Assembly (NCBI RefSeq): GCF_009834515.1
Contig: NZ_CP019426.1
Coordinates: 4,905,001-4,969,000, forward strand
Direction: 5' to 3'
Length of the DNA: 64,000 bases
From: Pseudomonas sp. R84
GTDB lineage: Bacteria > Pseudomonadota > Gammaproteobacteria > Pseudomonadales > Pseudomonadaceae
The notes under the pieces are model-generated. The model did no database searches, was not told the origin of the DNA, and saw only the letters and a list, made by a program, of their open reading frames with translations. This document shows positions 24,701-34,692 of this stretch, piece after piece (the first letter of the stretch is position 1; the number at the start of each line of letters is the position of its first letter). The position numbers were made by a program, and so were the translations under genes.

Positions 24701-26604
24701 ACCTCGAGCAAGGACGTCACTTTGACGTGATGCCGGACGTCAGCGACCTGGCCAGCGCACAGCGCCTGTATCCGTGGATGGATGTCGACGATGCCAGTCA
24801 CTTGATCTATCACCTGCCCGGCACATTGCAGGCCGGTACGGCGCAACTGATGCGCTGGGAGGCGGAAATCAGCCAGATGATCAGCGACCTGAGTGCCTGG
24901 TCCGACCGCGTGCCGGTACGCAACCCCGCCACAGGCGAGCACTGGGGAGCTATTCATCGAGCGATTGAACAGAGCCACCGCAAACAGTTCAGTCAGAAAC
25001 TGGAAGAATTCTGGCGCGGCAGAAACCCGGACAAACCCGAACTAAGGCTAAACTCGCTGGAATTCGATGCGTCCTTCGCCGGGGAGTTGCCGCCACTGAC
25101 GGCCGACTTCAGTCACGTCATCCGCTTATCCATACAGGGCAACGAAGCCCTGAATGCACCCACAGGTTTTCTGTCGTGTTTCAGCGGACTGCAAGTCCTG
25201 GAACTGCGCAGTTTCGCCCTGGGTCGGGTGCCGCGAGCGCTGTCGCTGATGCCGGCCATGGAAACACTGACAATGAGCAGCTGCGGTATTGTCCTCGACA
25301 CAATGGGGCAGACCACACTGTCCAGAATGAACCGCCTGAAGGCGCTGGACCTGTACAACAACCCACTGGGCACTGCACCGGATATCAGCTCATTGCGGGC
25401 ACTGAAGACACTTGACCTGACCCGTACCGGTATCAGCCAGATACCCGCCGGCTTGGGGCAGTTGACGAAACTGCGCTACGCGTTGCTGAGTGAAAACGCC
25501 ATTGTCGACTTGCCGCAGGACATGACCGGATTTGCCTCAAACGGCGTTGATCTGCGTGCCAACCCGCTGTCCGTTGCCGCCAGAGACCGGATCAAAGCCG
25601 AATACCGGATCACTCGCAAGCACTTGGGCGTTACGGCCGACGAAGCGGACATCGCCCTGACGCAAGCTCTGTACCCAGGCATCAACGAAGCCGATGCAAA
25701 CCACCTGATCTACAGTCTGCCGGGCACTATGGCCGAAGGGCGGCTCGAATTATTGCGCCGACAGCGGGATCTGACGACATTGCTTGGCGAGCTCGGGACA
25801 TGGGCGAAGGAAGCTGCGCGCGATCCGTTCACGGGGGCCACGCTGGAAGGCGAAGCGCTGCAACAGGAAAACGCCAGAAGAACCTGGTTCAAGGATGGCC
25901 TGGAGCGACGTTTGCGCGAGGCTCCGGTAGGCTTTGCACCGACTGGGCTGGCCTGTGACCTGTCGTTCATCGGTGAGTTACCGACACTGAGCGGGCGTTT
26001 CGAGCAGGTCACCGAACTGACACTGACCAGCACCGCCCGCGTACACCCCCGGGTTGACCGCCTGCTCGAACTGTTTCCGAATCTTGAGAACCTGGATATC
26101 CGGGCCTATCAGCTCAACGAGATTCCGCCAGCGGTGTTCCGCATGAGCAAGCTGACCGACCTGGAACTGCCCTACTGCCGGATCGTCCTGAACGCGCAAA
26201 CCGCGAGCGCACTGGCGCGTATGGAGAACCTGCAAAAACTGGACTTGAGCCACAATCCGTTAGGGCTGACGCCGGACCTGAGAAACCTGCACATGTGCTA
26301 CTCGTTGCATCTGGAAAATACCGGGCTGAGCGAACTGCCACCCGGGCTTTTCGAACTGCCCCGTTTGAATTATGCGGACCTGTCCGGCAACGCCATTACC
26401 GAACTCCCCGACCCGCTGCCCTCGCCGACCTCCGGCGCAAAAACCACCTACGAGTTCACGGGCAATCCCTTGAACGCACAGAGCCAGCAACGACTGACGA
26501 CGTATAGCGAGGCGGTAAAAGCCCACTTGCTCGAGGAGTACGAAAGGCGCAGGAACCAGGCCGATCCGCTGGACAATTTCAGGGCTATCTCGTTTTCCGA
26601 TTGA
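18799..26604 (+). CDS. Giant leucine-rich repeat protein with dermonecrotic-toxin-like (DUF6543) N-terminal half and five 300-residue modules
   Basis: A 2601-residue protein. ATG 18799 (MHPSQRHPP) has AAGGA at good spacing; an in-frame upstream ATG at 18763 lacks one. Residues 1-1080 resemble the N-terminal region of Pseudomonas DUF6543 proteins, including a hydrophobic pair near 440-515 (AALIVAPFVPVLGEAMMAYM and LIQLGIFGVGGAIGAG). From about 1085 five modules follow. Each has a helical linker (pattern LFP..... ASD..Y.LPGTL....QL..W..EL) at about 1085, 1386, 1687, 1990 and 2291, then a leucine-rich block whose DF.HV anchor lies at 1195, 1496, 1799, 2103 and 2400. Each block has one CGI or CRI element and LDLS.NPLG repeats. 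The protein ends right after the fifth block; no NEL ubiquitin-ligase domain or signal peptide is seen. Its neighbours are argR (convergent) and aruC (divergent). The role is probably that of a secreted or injected effector or toxin; unproven. Confidence 0.9.
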   Translation: MHPSQRHPPAASTATSDAQHHDDHYLPLKKALPDWLGNISTGRREALGNTRPQASAAIQAAPTESHQQMKTLNAAHWVAQSKVDQSLEHLQDASAFAEPLLKQQLKDCFGLDLDVRNTFVRLYIPATTPWFPITTGARVWTVSLLDAALHNFEEKETSENAFEAESTYTNRPSATGQFETLPALKSTLSIPAFTRLCRSLDLGARYKTHLEDNLGYSDPMVASVLRGKIDDSQKAAMKAALQWARMNHDVSESYFRLIDAVIDGMTGLYISGAQVKSHDMGMLCAPLTGIVVFAPDLYVSRDPARVVAYVPDDPEHPFKEYASTYELFVELTRQLRSKDYQQFFSRFVNHEHRGFFFSTLNSRLTQMTWHPPEPGSSLPAWRETPVERPDLQTTLTPFPDNLWQHLYQAKLNKIFNDARVIAVPTSVVDQKARWAFWDSVSNILSSIVQTAALIVAPFVPVLGEAMMAYMAYQMLDEAFEGIIEWGQGRTTEAFEHLMDTVESLIQLGIFGVGGAIGAGEFRKVLPKEVVAFIDRFKPVQLSNGATRYWDPDLTRYQHTAVPDAGSMPNELGLHTHQGKQLLPLEDAHFAVSESAIPGQYIIEHPTRPDAYQPTVRHNGAGAWHTEMEQPLAWDTDTALRRVSPAIDTFSPTERETILRVSGVNDDAVRKMHVDQQTPPPLLADSIQRFKIDQQLQRFIDQLDSNVAEQYRRADPVTQLQLLTEHGRWPSSQRLRLANQQGELLWQSSADESLPLIELRQDSLIDGDLLKTLLASLDEQQTKALLAESFGGPMPSLDVRSQTLRQQLAHLARRHRSSMFESRYQALQHIDDPLAQALVSHDPSLPASITRELLDTATGSELMQINEGELPPRQQALLQRAQQEVRVTRAYEGLALKSVSNADSDSLALHSLKLLPGWSGDVRIEIRDGRYGGRVLDSIGREDAPAQKVLVRQSDGRYQPFDDRDQELHSATDFYSSVLYALPDGERRSLNMQIGQSDLLQSAIRERTLARNELRTVMFETPILQPAVDTLRLEGFGDQRLSTPRRLEDADFFEAGELGAVGIEHQDNLMTTGQRIVSPEERVQEVFRGFSAEEARNYVAAFQNDPAALNVELARRRNEHMKLSDDLRRWEIDVPANDPVSGLPLTYIERRAALQNRARLRDALLRCWRRQTRGPAGYMLQIAEPILGDLPVLEADFGHVSMLSINGSASTRAVDAFLQRFPSMLYLDAQNLNLPNLPQSVSAMPNLRQLILRNCGIRHSAANQTLLAALPHLSLLDLRGNALGTPPDISALPSLRHLNLSRTGISTVPANMLDHPRLITASFEGNNITEIPPPFFNLASSLSDGFGFADNPLTTATREKVKAFYNHTGKHFGVRPESADIERAVALFPALNADQASDLLYRLPGTLFEGRFQLARWEVELSHLRTELGTWAERIPALEPIFRRPLTVDEQASERNARNAFRETLEQFWRSRSASVRQSELVANLDFMGDMPILSANFDHVSRLRLTGNKNISALLPFMQRFKHLNTLELHAFDLEPIALSSIKMPRLNVLELNDCGVVLTPENQATLVSLNNLHTLDLSNNPLGTFPDLNQLPELTYLDLSNTGINVVPEGLTSHPNLRTAILSGNRISEIPDAVFDMPANQSDGLDFSDNPLTRETHNKIKTYYRRTGLDFDVRADESDIALMRQLFPSLDEQEASDVFYDLPGTLADGRTQLMQWRAELNQMTTDLTLWAPQVPSTHPVTGEILTAIELFDQYAARSEFGQQLERFWRHRYGESGMRADFFEADLRFFGEFPRLTADFSHVSGVKLKGNNAIGAPEAFIDLFVNTRELELQQFPLNEIPQAVARLSTLKELSLPRCGITFNAVDQSTLSTLRSLELLDLSHNPLTMAPDLRLFPAMRDILLTNTGIPALPDGIADHPNLKNALLNGNRITDLPEQFFSLDLDLADGLNLGNNPLSLAARERIKTYYLEQGRHFDVMPDVSDLASAQRLYPWMDVDDASHLIYHLPGTLQAGTAQLMRWEAEISQMISDLSAWSDRVPVRNPATGEHWGAIHRAIEQSHRKQFSQKLEEFWRGRNPDKPELRLNSLEFDASFAGELPPLTADFSHVIRLSIQGNEALNAPTGFLSCFSGLQVLELRSFALGRVPRALSLMPAMETLTMSSCGIVLDTMGQTTLSRMNRLKALDLYNNPLGTAPDISSLRALKTLDLTRTGISQIPAGLGQLTKLRYALLSENAIVDLPQDMTGFASNGVDLRANPLSVAARDRIKAEYRITRKHLGVTADEADIALTQALYPGINEADANHLIYSLPGTMAEGRLELLRRQRDLTTLLGELGTWAKEAARDPFTGATLEGEALQQENARRTWFKDGLERRLREAPVGFAPTGLACDLSFIGELPTLSGRFEQVTELTLTSTARVHPRVDRLLELFPNLENLDIRAYQLNEIPPAVFRMSKLTDLELPYCRIVLNAQTASALARMENLQKLDLSHNPLGLTPDLRNLHMCYSLHLENTGLSELPPGLFELPRLNYADLSGNAITELPDPLPSPTSGAKTTYEFTGNPLNAQSQQRLTTYSEAVKAHLLEEYERRRNQADPLDNFRAISFSD

Positions 26605-26623
26605 CCCCGGCGCTCGACGCGGT

Positions 26624-27616
26624 CTAACCGCGCTCGGGCGGCACTGAAGACAATTCGAACGGGCTGCTGCTGCGCCGCTGGTTGCGATCTTCCCGCGGCG
26701 TGGCACCGAAGAAATTGCGATAGGCGCTGGAGAAATGCGGCCCTGAAGAAAAGCCACACGAGAGGCCGATCTGAATGATCGACTTGCTGGTCTGCATCAA
26801 CATCTGCCGGGCCTTGTTCAGGCGCAATTCCAGGTAGTACTGGCTCGGCACACGGTTGAGGTATTGCTTGAAGATCCGCTCCAACTGTCGACGGGACACG
26901 CACACGTGTTGGGCGATTTCGTCGGTGGTCAGCGGTTCTTCGATGTTGGCTTCCATCAGCAACACCGCTTGGGTGAGCTTCGGATGACTGGAACCGAGAC
27001 GGTTCTGCAACGGAATGCGCTGACGCTCGCCACCTTCGCGGATGCGTTCAACCACCAGTTCTTCCGAGACTGCACCGGCCAGTTCTGCACCGTGATCGCG
27101 AGCCAGCACCGCCAGCAACAGATCGAGCACGGACATGCCGCCGCATGCGGTCAAGCGATCGCGATCCCAGTCGAACAGGTGACTGGTGGCGATGACTTTC
27201 GGAAAGCGCTCGGCGAAATCGTCCTGCCAGCGCCAGTGCACCGCCGCGCGATAACCGTCGAGCAAACCGAGTTGCGCCAATGGATAAACGCCAGCGGACA
27301 AACCGCCGATGACCGTGCCCGCACGCACCAGTTGCTTGAGCGCACTGCTGAGCGCCGGGGCCAATGTGGTCGGCGGCTCGTCAGCGAGCAGGAACAGTTT
27401 CTGGAAGTTTTCGAGCTTGCCGGTCCAGGCCTCACCGGGCAGTTGCCAGGCGCCTTCGGCCCCGGCTCCTGTAACGGCTTCGGCCTGCAGGAACGACAGT
27501 TCGTAAACCACGTCCGGGTGCACACGCTGAGCAACACGCAAGGCTTCCTCCGCCAGCGCCAGCGTCAACGCTTTAGTGCTGGGCCAAATCAGGAAACCAA
27601 TTCGATGGGCAGTCAT
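26624..27616 (-). CDS. argR: Transcriptional regulator ArgR (AraC family)
   Basis: A 330-residue regulator with an N-terminal DJ-1/PfpI-like (GATase1-like) domain (HRIGFLIWPSTKALTLALAEEALRVAQ...) and a C-terminal AraC HTH pair (LTTDEIAQHVCVSRRQLERIFKQYLN ... IGLSCGFSSGPHFSSAYRNFFG). It matches Pseudomonas ArgR, the arginine-responsive activator of the aru and aot operons, not the E. coli ArgR family. Start 27616 (MTAHRIGF) is the conserved N-terminus. It lies 244 bases after aotP with a REP pair between. Confidence 0.95.
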   Translation of the reverse strand: MTAHRIGFLIWPSTKALTLALAEEALRVAQRVHPDVVYELSFLQAEAVTGAGAEGAWQLPGEAWTGKLENFQKLFLLADEPPTTLAPALSSALKQLVRAGTVIGGLSAGVYPLAQLGLLDGYRAAVHWRWQDDFAERFPKVIATSHLFDWDRDRLTACGGMSVLDLLLAVLARDHGAELAGAVSEELVVERIREGGERQRIPLQNRLGSSHPKLTQAVLLMEANIEEPLTTDEIAQHVCVSRRQLERIFKQYLNRVPSQYYLELRLNKARQMLMQTSKSIIQIGLSCGFSSGPHFSSAYRNFFGATPREDRNQRRSSSPFELSSVPPERG

Positions 27617-27708
27617 GGGCGGGCAATCCGAAACGAAGAACAGTGATGAAGGCAAGGGCCAATGCTAGCCCGTAAATGAACACAAATCTTGAAACTGCGC
27701 AGATCAAA

Positions 27709-27798
27709 TGTAGGAGTGAGCCTGCTCGCGATGGCGGTGTAACAGTCAACATTACTGCTGTCTGAACCACCGCTTTCGCGAGCAGGCTCACTCCTACA
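27709..27798. repeat. REP pair (gtaggagtgagcc variant)
   Basis: Inverted pair between aotP and argR; the arms run tgtaggagtgagcctgctcgcga to tcgcgagcaggctcactcctaca. Confidence 0.88.
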
Positions 27799-27860
27799 AG
27801 GGATTTTGGTCGGTCTCTAGGTCGCGAAGCATGACCTAATCTGGTGCATAACGGCAGCGA

Positions 27861-28625
27861 TTACTTGAGGCTGCCCGAGAGGAATTGTTGCAAACGTTCA
27901 GACTGCGGATTCACCAGCACTTCACGCGGGTTGCCGCTTTCTTCAACAACGCCTTTGTGCAGGAACACCAACTGGTTCGACACTTCACGGGCAAAGCCCA
28001 TCTCGTGGGTCACCACAACCATGGTGCGACCTTCCTGAGCCAGCGCTTGCATGACTTTCAGCACGTCGCCCACCAGCTCCGGGTCGAGCGCCGAAGTCGG
28101 TTCGTCGAACAGCATGACTTCCGGTTCCATCGCCAGCGCACGAGCAATCGCCACGCGCTGCTGCTCGCCACCGGACATGTGCCCCGGGAACGCGTCTTTA
28201 CGATGGGCCACGCCAACCTTGTTCAGGTAGTGCTCGGCTTTCTCGCGGGCTTCGGCCTTGGACACGCCGAGTACATGAACCGGCGCTTCCATGATGTTTT
28301 CCAGCGCAGTCATGTGTGACCACAGGTTGAAATGCTGGAACACCATCGACAGGCGCGAACGCATGCGTTGCAGCTGCTTCGGATCAGCGGCTTTCAGCGC
28401 GCCGTCCTTGTTCGCCACCAGTTTCAGCTCTTCGTTGTTGAGCAGAATCTTGCCCGCGTGCGGCTGCTCAAGCAGGTTGATGCAGCGCAGGAAAGTACTT
28501 TTGCCGGAGCCACTGGAGCCGATGATGCTGATCACATCGCCGGCTGCCGCTTTCAGGGACACGCCCTTGAGCACTTCGTGACTGCCATAGCGTTTATGCA
28601 GGTCTTGGACTTCAAGTTTGTACAT
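27861..28625 (-). CDS. aotP: Arginine/ornithine ABC transporter ATPase AotP
   Basis: A 254-residue HisP-type ATPase with Walker [10 protein letters not shown], signature [15 protein letters not shown] and Walker [14 protein letters not shown]. It energises AotQM for arginine/ornithine import. ATG 28625 ([15 protein letters not shown]) fits the family; an upstream in-frame start at 28640 is less likely. Confidence 0.95.
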   Translation of the reverse strand: MYKLEVQDLHKRYGSHEVLKGVSLKAAAGDVISIIGSSGSGKSTFLRCINLLEQPHAGKILLNNEELKLVANKDGALKAADPKQLQRMRSRLSMVFQHFNLWSHMTALENIMEAPVHVLGVSKAEAREKAEHYLNKVGVAHRKDAFPGHMSGGEQQRVAIARALAMEPEVMLFDEPTSALDPELVGDVLKVMQALAQEGRTMVVVTHEMGFAREVSNQLVFLHKGVVEESGNPREVLVNPQSERLQQFLSGSLK

Positions 28626-28652
28626 GCGGTCGGTTCTCACAAAAACAGTCAG

Positions 28653-29765
28653 TCAGTCGTTGAGCAAGCGCCCGTGACGCAACGCTTCGCGCCCCGCCAC
28701 CTTGGCCAGCCAGAAACCGGGTTGGGCATAACGCAGCCGTTCAATGGCAAACAGCACCCCGGAGGTACCAGCACATACCGTGCTGACCCGATCGGACAGA
28801 GGATCAATCACTTCAAAAATCTCATCACCCGCCTCGACCCACTCGCCGGGCTTGCGCAGAAAACTGACGACGCCCGGATGCGGCGCGAACAGCAACTCAG
28901 TGCCCTCGAACGGCATGCCTTCACAGGCTTCGTGCGCCGGGTTCGGCCACTCGCCGGTGATCAAGCCTTGCTCGGCGAGGAACGCAAGAATGCCTTCAGC
29001 ATACGCACAGGCTTCGGCGCGACCGGTGTCGGCCTGACCGCCAAGCTCAATCGTGGTCGCCAGACATGCCAACGGAACCTGCGCATCGGGGAACTGACGC
29101 GACAGACGCAACCATGGCAGCGAGCAAGCTTCATCGAACGAGCTGCCGCCGGAATCTTCCGCGAGCAATCCGACCTTCACATTCAGGTGCGCGGCCAGCG
29201 AACGCCACTGCGGCCAGTGCTGCGGCAACGCATACATGTGCAGCGCGGCTTCGGCATCGCAATGCAGATCGAGCACCACATCAGCGGTGCAAGCGTGGCT
29301 GAGCAACACACGCTGCATACCTTGCAACTGGCTACTCGCCTCCGGCAATGCCGCCAAGTGATCAGCCATGGCCTGACGGATCAGACGCACATTGGCATGC
29401 GGATCATCACCGAGACGCTCGGCCAATGCTGCCGCAACCGGCGCGCTCAGCTCGACGAAATCACGGTTGAAATTCTTGCCGCTGCCGGCCTCGAAACGGC
29501 CCTGGTGATTGCCTTGCAGCAATTGCCCAAGACCCAACGGGTTGGCGACCGGCACCAGTTCGATGACGCCGTTGAGCAAGCCTTTGGCTTCGAGTTCGCC
29601 AAGGCGCTTTTTCAGCTCCCAAGCGGTGCGCATGCCCGGCAATTCGTCAGCGTGCAGGCTGGCCTGAATGTAGGCCTTGCGCTCGCCGCGTCCGAAACGG
29701 AACACGGAAATCTTGCGCTCGCTGCCCAGGTGGCTCCACGGCAATACGTGGTCGATGCGTTCCAT
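28653..29765 (-). CDS. Succinylglutamate desuccinylase/aspartoacylase-family zinc hydrolase in the aot operon
   Basis: A 370-residue M14-like protein with zinc-site motifs ASLHADELPGMRTAW (HxxE) and VVLDLHCDAEAA (His), and the arginine-bearing GKNFNRDFVEL. It belongs to the AstE/aspartoacylase superfamily but is not close to AstE. It sits one base after aotM and 27 bases before aotP, as the uncharacterised gene does in P. aeruginosa (PA0891, from memory). It may hydrolyse an acylated or peptide-linked amino acid brought in by the transporter; inferred from context. Confidence 0.88.
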   Translation of the reverse strand: MERIDHVLPWSHLGSERKISVFRFGRGERKAYIQASLHADELPGMRTAWELKKRLGELEAKGLLNGVIELVPVANPLGLGQLLQGNHQGRFEAGSGKNFNRDFVELSAPVAAALAERLGDDPHANVRLIRQAMADHLAALPEASSQLQGMQRVLLSHACTADVVLDLHCDAEAALHMYALPQHWPQWRSLAAHLNVKVGLLAEDSGGSSFDEACSLPWLRLSRQFPDAQVPLACLATTIELGGQADTGRAEACAYAEGILAFLAEQGLITGEWPNPAHEACEGMPFEGTELLFAPHPGVVSFLRKPGEWVEAGDEIFEVIDPLSDRVSTVCAGTSGVLFAIERLRYAQPGFWLAKVAGREALRHGRLLND

Positions 29766-29766
29766 A

Positions 29767-30465
29767 TCAGTGCTTCCGCGGGGCCAGGTAGCTCAACCAG
29801 CGACGCTCGGCCAGTTTGAACAGCTTGACCAGAATGAACGTCAGGCACAGGTAGAACACGCCAGCGGTGATGTACGCCTCGAACGGCAGATAGAACTGCG
29901 CGTTGACCGTGCGCGCCGCGCCAGTGATGTCGATCAAGGTGACGATGGAGGCCAGACTGGTGGTCTGCAGCATCATGATCACTTCGTTGCTGTACTGCGG
30001 CAGTGCCCGGCGCAGGGCCGATGGCAGCAGAATGCGCTTGTACAGTTTGAAGCGCGACATGCCCATGGCCTTGGCCGCTTCGATCTCACCGTTCGGCGTG
30101 GCCTTGAGACTTCCGGCGATGATCTCGGCGGTGTAGGCGCTGGTGTTGACCGCAAAGGCCAGGCACGCACAGAACGTTGCGCTGGACAGCCACGGCCACA
30201 AGAAGCTTTCGCGTACTGCTTCGAACTGCGCCAGACCGTAGTAGATCAGGAACAGTTGCACCAGCATCGGCGTGCCACGGATCACGTAGGTGTACAGCCA
30301 CGCGGCGCCGTTGACGACCGGGTTCTTCGAGACGCGCATCAGCCCCAGCGGCAGGGCCGCGAGCAGACCGAAAAACAGCGACAGCGCGAGCAGTTTGAGG
30401 GTGGTCAGCAGGCCGCCGAGGTACAGCGGCATGGCCTCCCAAATGACGTTGTAGTCGAAGATCAT
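29767..30465 (-). CDS. aotM: Arginine/ornithine ABC transporter permease AotM
   Basis: A 232-residue HisM-type inner-membrane permease with several hydrophobic segments and the EAA loop IEAAKAMGMSRFKLYKRILLPSA. It overlaps the preceding aotQ stop by four bases (ATGA), so the two are coupled. Confidence 0.95.
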   Translation of the reverse strand: MIFDYNVIWEAMPLYLGGLLTTLKLLALSLFFGLLAALPLGLMRVSKNPVVNGAAWLYTYVIRGTPMLVQLFLIYYGLAQFEAVRESFLWPWLSSATFCACLAFAVNTSAYTAEIIAGSLKATPNGEIEAAKAMGMSRFKLYKRILLPSALRRALPQYSNEVIMMLQTTSLASIVTLIDITGAARTVNAQFYLPFEAYITAGVFYLCLTFILVKLFKLAERRWLSYLAPRKH

Positions 30466-31151
30466 AGATCAGCCGCCCTTACGCCTACCGAGTAGCGCTT
30501 CTCAAGTTGACGCAGGATCAGCAACGAAACACTGGTGATCACCAGGTACATCGCCGCCACTGCGAGGAAGAAGGTGAAAGGCTCGCGGGTGGCATCTGCC
30601 GCCTGCTTGGCCTTGAACATCATGTCTTGCAGACCGACCACGGAAATCAGCGCGGTCGCCTTGGTGAGTACCAGCCAGTTGTTGGTGAAGCCCGGAATCG
30701 CCAGGCGAATCATCTGCGGCACCATCACTCGGAAGAACACCTGAAAACTGCTCATGCCATACGCCATGCCCGCTTCGGCCTGACCTTTGGGAATGGCCAT
30801 GAACGCGCCACGGAAGGTTTCCGACAGGTACGCACCGAAGATGAAACCGAGGGTGCCTATACCGGCGGCCAGCGGATTCAGATCGATGTAGTCGTCATAG
30901 CCGAGCATCGGTGCGACGCGGTTGAGCAAGTCCTGACCGCCGTAGAAAATCAGCAGGATCAGCACCAGATCGGGAATCCCGCGGATCACCGTGGAATACA
31001 GATCGCCCAGCCAGGCCAGCCAGCGCACCGGCGACAGGCGCAACGCGACACCGATCAGCCCGAGAACGATGGCCAGAGCCATGGACGACAAGGCGAGCTG
31101 AAGCGTCAGCCATGCGCCATCGAGGATGACAGCCCCGTAGCCTTTCAACAT
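30462..31151 (-). CDS. aotQ: Arginine/ornithine ABC transporter permease AotQ
   Basis: A 229-residue HisQ-type permease. The hydrophobic N-terminal segments are followed by the EAA loop QAEAGMAYGMSSFQVFFRVMVPQ. It pairs with AotM. The gap from aotJ is 91 bases. Confidence 0.95.
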   Translation of the reverse strand: MLKGYGAVILDGAWLTLQLALSSMALAIVLGLIGVALRLSPVRWLAWLGDLYSTVIRGIPDLVLILLIFYGGQDLLNRVAPMLGYDDYIDLNPLAAGIGTLGFIFGAYLSETFRGAFMAIPKGQAEAGMAYGMSSFQVFFRVMVPQMIRLAIPGFTNNWLVLTKATALISVVGLQDMMFKAKQAADATREPFTFFLAVAAMYLVITSVSLLILRQLEKRYSVGVRAADL

Positions 31152-31242
31152 GATTCAGGTCCTCGAAAGTTGGGATGAAAAAATGGCGCAAACCGCAGAG
31201 ATCCTGTTGCTTGCGCCATTTCGGACTTGTCGCAGAGACGTC

Positions 31243-32016
31243 TTACTTGCCGTAGATATCGAAGGCGAAGTACTTGTCCTGGATTGCTTTGTATTTGCCG
31301 TTTTCGCGGATGGCCGCGATGGCCGCGTTGATCTTGTCTTTCAGGGCGTCGCCCTTACGCACGGCAATGCCTACGCCGTCGCCGAAGTATTTGACGTCGG
31401 TGAACTGTGGACCGACGAAAGCGAAGCCTTTGCCGGAATCGGTGTTCAGGAAGCCATCTTGCAGCAGGGTAGCGTCAGCCACAGTGCCGTCGAGGCGACC
31501 AGCGGCCACGTCGAGGTAGATTTCGTTCTGCGAGCCGTACGGCTTGATCTCGGCGCCCAGTGGGGCCAGGACTTCGCGAGCGAAGCGCTCGTGGATCGAA
31601 CCACGTTGTACGCCGATGTTCTTGCCCTTCAGCTCAGCCAGACCTTCGCTGACCTGAGTACCGGCCTTCATCACCAGACGTGCCGGGGTGTTGTAGTACT
31701 TGTTGGTGAAGTCGACCGACTTCTTGCGATCTTCAGTGATCGACATCGACGACAGAATTGCGTCGATCTTGCGCACTTTCAGTGCCGGGATCAGACCGTC
31801 GAACTCTTGCTCGATCCACACGCACTTGACCTGCATCTGCTCGCACAGAGCGTTGCCGATGTCGTAGTCGAAACCGACGATGCTGCCATCCGGCGCTTTC
31901 GAGGCGAACGGAGGGTAAGCCGCTTCGATACCGATCTTCAGAGGTTTTTCGTCAGCGAAGGCATTCAGCGACAGCACGGACAGTGCCAGGGCGCCAAGCA
32001 GCACAAGTTTCTTCAT
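31243..32016 (-). CDS. aotJ: Periplasmic arginine/ornithine-binding protein AotJ
   Basis: A 257-residue solute-binding protein (SBP family 3). The signal peptide [21 protein letters not shown] is followed by mature [36 protein letters not shown], the classic LAO/HisJ opening. I chose ATG 32016 because GGAG precedes it and the signal peptide then starts correctly; a frame extending to 32154 is non-coding upstream sequence. Confidence 0.96.
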   Translation of the reverse strand: MKKLVLLGALALSVLSLNAFADEKPLKIGIEAAYPPFASKAPDGSIVGFDYDIGNALCEQMQVKCVWIEQEFDGLIPALKVRKIDAILSSMSITEDRKKSVDFTNKYYNTPARLVMKAGTQVSEGLAELKGKNIGVQRGSIHERFAREVLAPLGAEIKPYGSQNEIYLDVAAGRLDGTVADATLLQDGFLNTDSGKGFAFVGPQFTDVKYFGDGVGIAVRKGDALKDKINAAIAAIRENGKYKAIQDKYFAFDIYGK

Positions 32017-32199
32017 CTCGGGACTCCATCGGTAAAGGGCAAAAACGGCAGAGTGAGCGACAGCCCAATATGCGAATGGGTGAATCGGGAAATCGGTTGC
32101 TGCATCGGTGGGAAATTTCCCATTGAAACCGAAGGAGGTTTCAACGTCAGCCACGATGAGCGAGTGATCGGCATTCTAACGACAGGCCGGAAGCCGATA

Positions 32200-32215
32200 T
32201 TTCTTCAATGCGACA
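32200..32215 (-). promoter_or_regulatory. Candidate ArgR half-site upstream of aotJ
   Basis: Minus-strand TGTCGCATTGAAGAAA fits TGTCGC-N8-AA, about 185 bases before the aotJ start. It shares TGTCGCATTG with the distal aruC site. ArgR is known to control this operon in P. aeruginosa. Confidence 0.5.
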
Positions 32216-32395
32216 ACTAATTACAGATGCACAGAGAAAGCGACTTTGGCACATTGACAGCCCTGCAATTTCATGCAAGAGCGAAAGACAGTGAACCGAT
32301 CCATGTTGCAAATTGCGGGCCTATTATTCGCAAACCCTTCTAATCCGGCAAGCGCAGCGTTGTGTCTTATTTTTCACTGGGGGTTTAGAAGCTCT

Positions 32396-32426
32396 AAAAC
32401 GGGGCAATGCGTTTCCCTTTGCCCCG
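32396..32426 (-). terminator. Isolated hairpin with T tail in the aotJ-acs gap
   Basis: On the minus strand CGGGGCAA/TTGCCCCG with an 11-base loop is followed by TTTT. Adjacent on the plus strand is a small palindrome TTTAGA-AGC-TCTAAA (32384-32398). No gene ends here, so it may be a second terminator behind acs or the end of a small RNA from 32430-32560. Confidence 0.4.
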
Positions 32427-32567
32427 TCGCGGGGCGGGCGGTTACACATTCGGTTACGTGGAAGGTGTTGGGTAACAGCGGGAAATGTCTTACGGGGGAG
32501 ATCGATAATTATTGGTTGGTCGGGTCTGCGTTCCGACAGCGGACTACACCAGCGCCTGACAGATTGC

Positions 32568-32650
32568 TATCGCGAGCAGGCTCACTCCTACAGGGATCGC
32601 ATTCCATCTGAAGGAACCCGGTCAATTGTAGGAGCGAGCCTGCTCGCGAA
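32568..32650. repeat. REP pair
   Basis: Two REPs in tail-to-tail order, cgcgagcaggctcactccta and taggagcgagcctgctcgcg, downstream of acs. Confidence 0.85.
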
Positions 32651-32680
32651 GAGGCCCGCCCATCCCCCCCCCCAGACACA

Positions 32681-32716
32681 AAAAAGCCCCGCGCGGCATA
32701 CACCGGACAGGGCTTT
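32681..32716 (-). terminator. Probable terminator of acs
   Basis: On the minus strand AAAGCCC and GGGCTTTTTT enclose a GC-rich loop of about 20 bases, 21 bases after the acs stop. Confidence 0.6.
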
Positions 32717-32736
32717 CTTTTTTTCAGACCTGCTAC

Positions 32737-34692
<1,956 letters not shown>

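Noticed and set aside
24000..26604. Catalytic NEL ubiquitin-ligase domain in the LRR protein
   Set aside because: I looked for the CxD motif and helical NEL core after the last LRR block; the protein ends within about 35 residues of it, and the Cys residues seen are in the LRRs.
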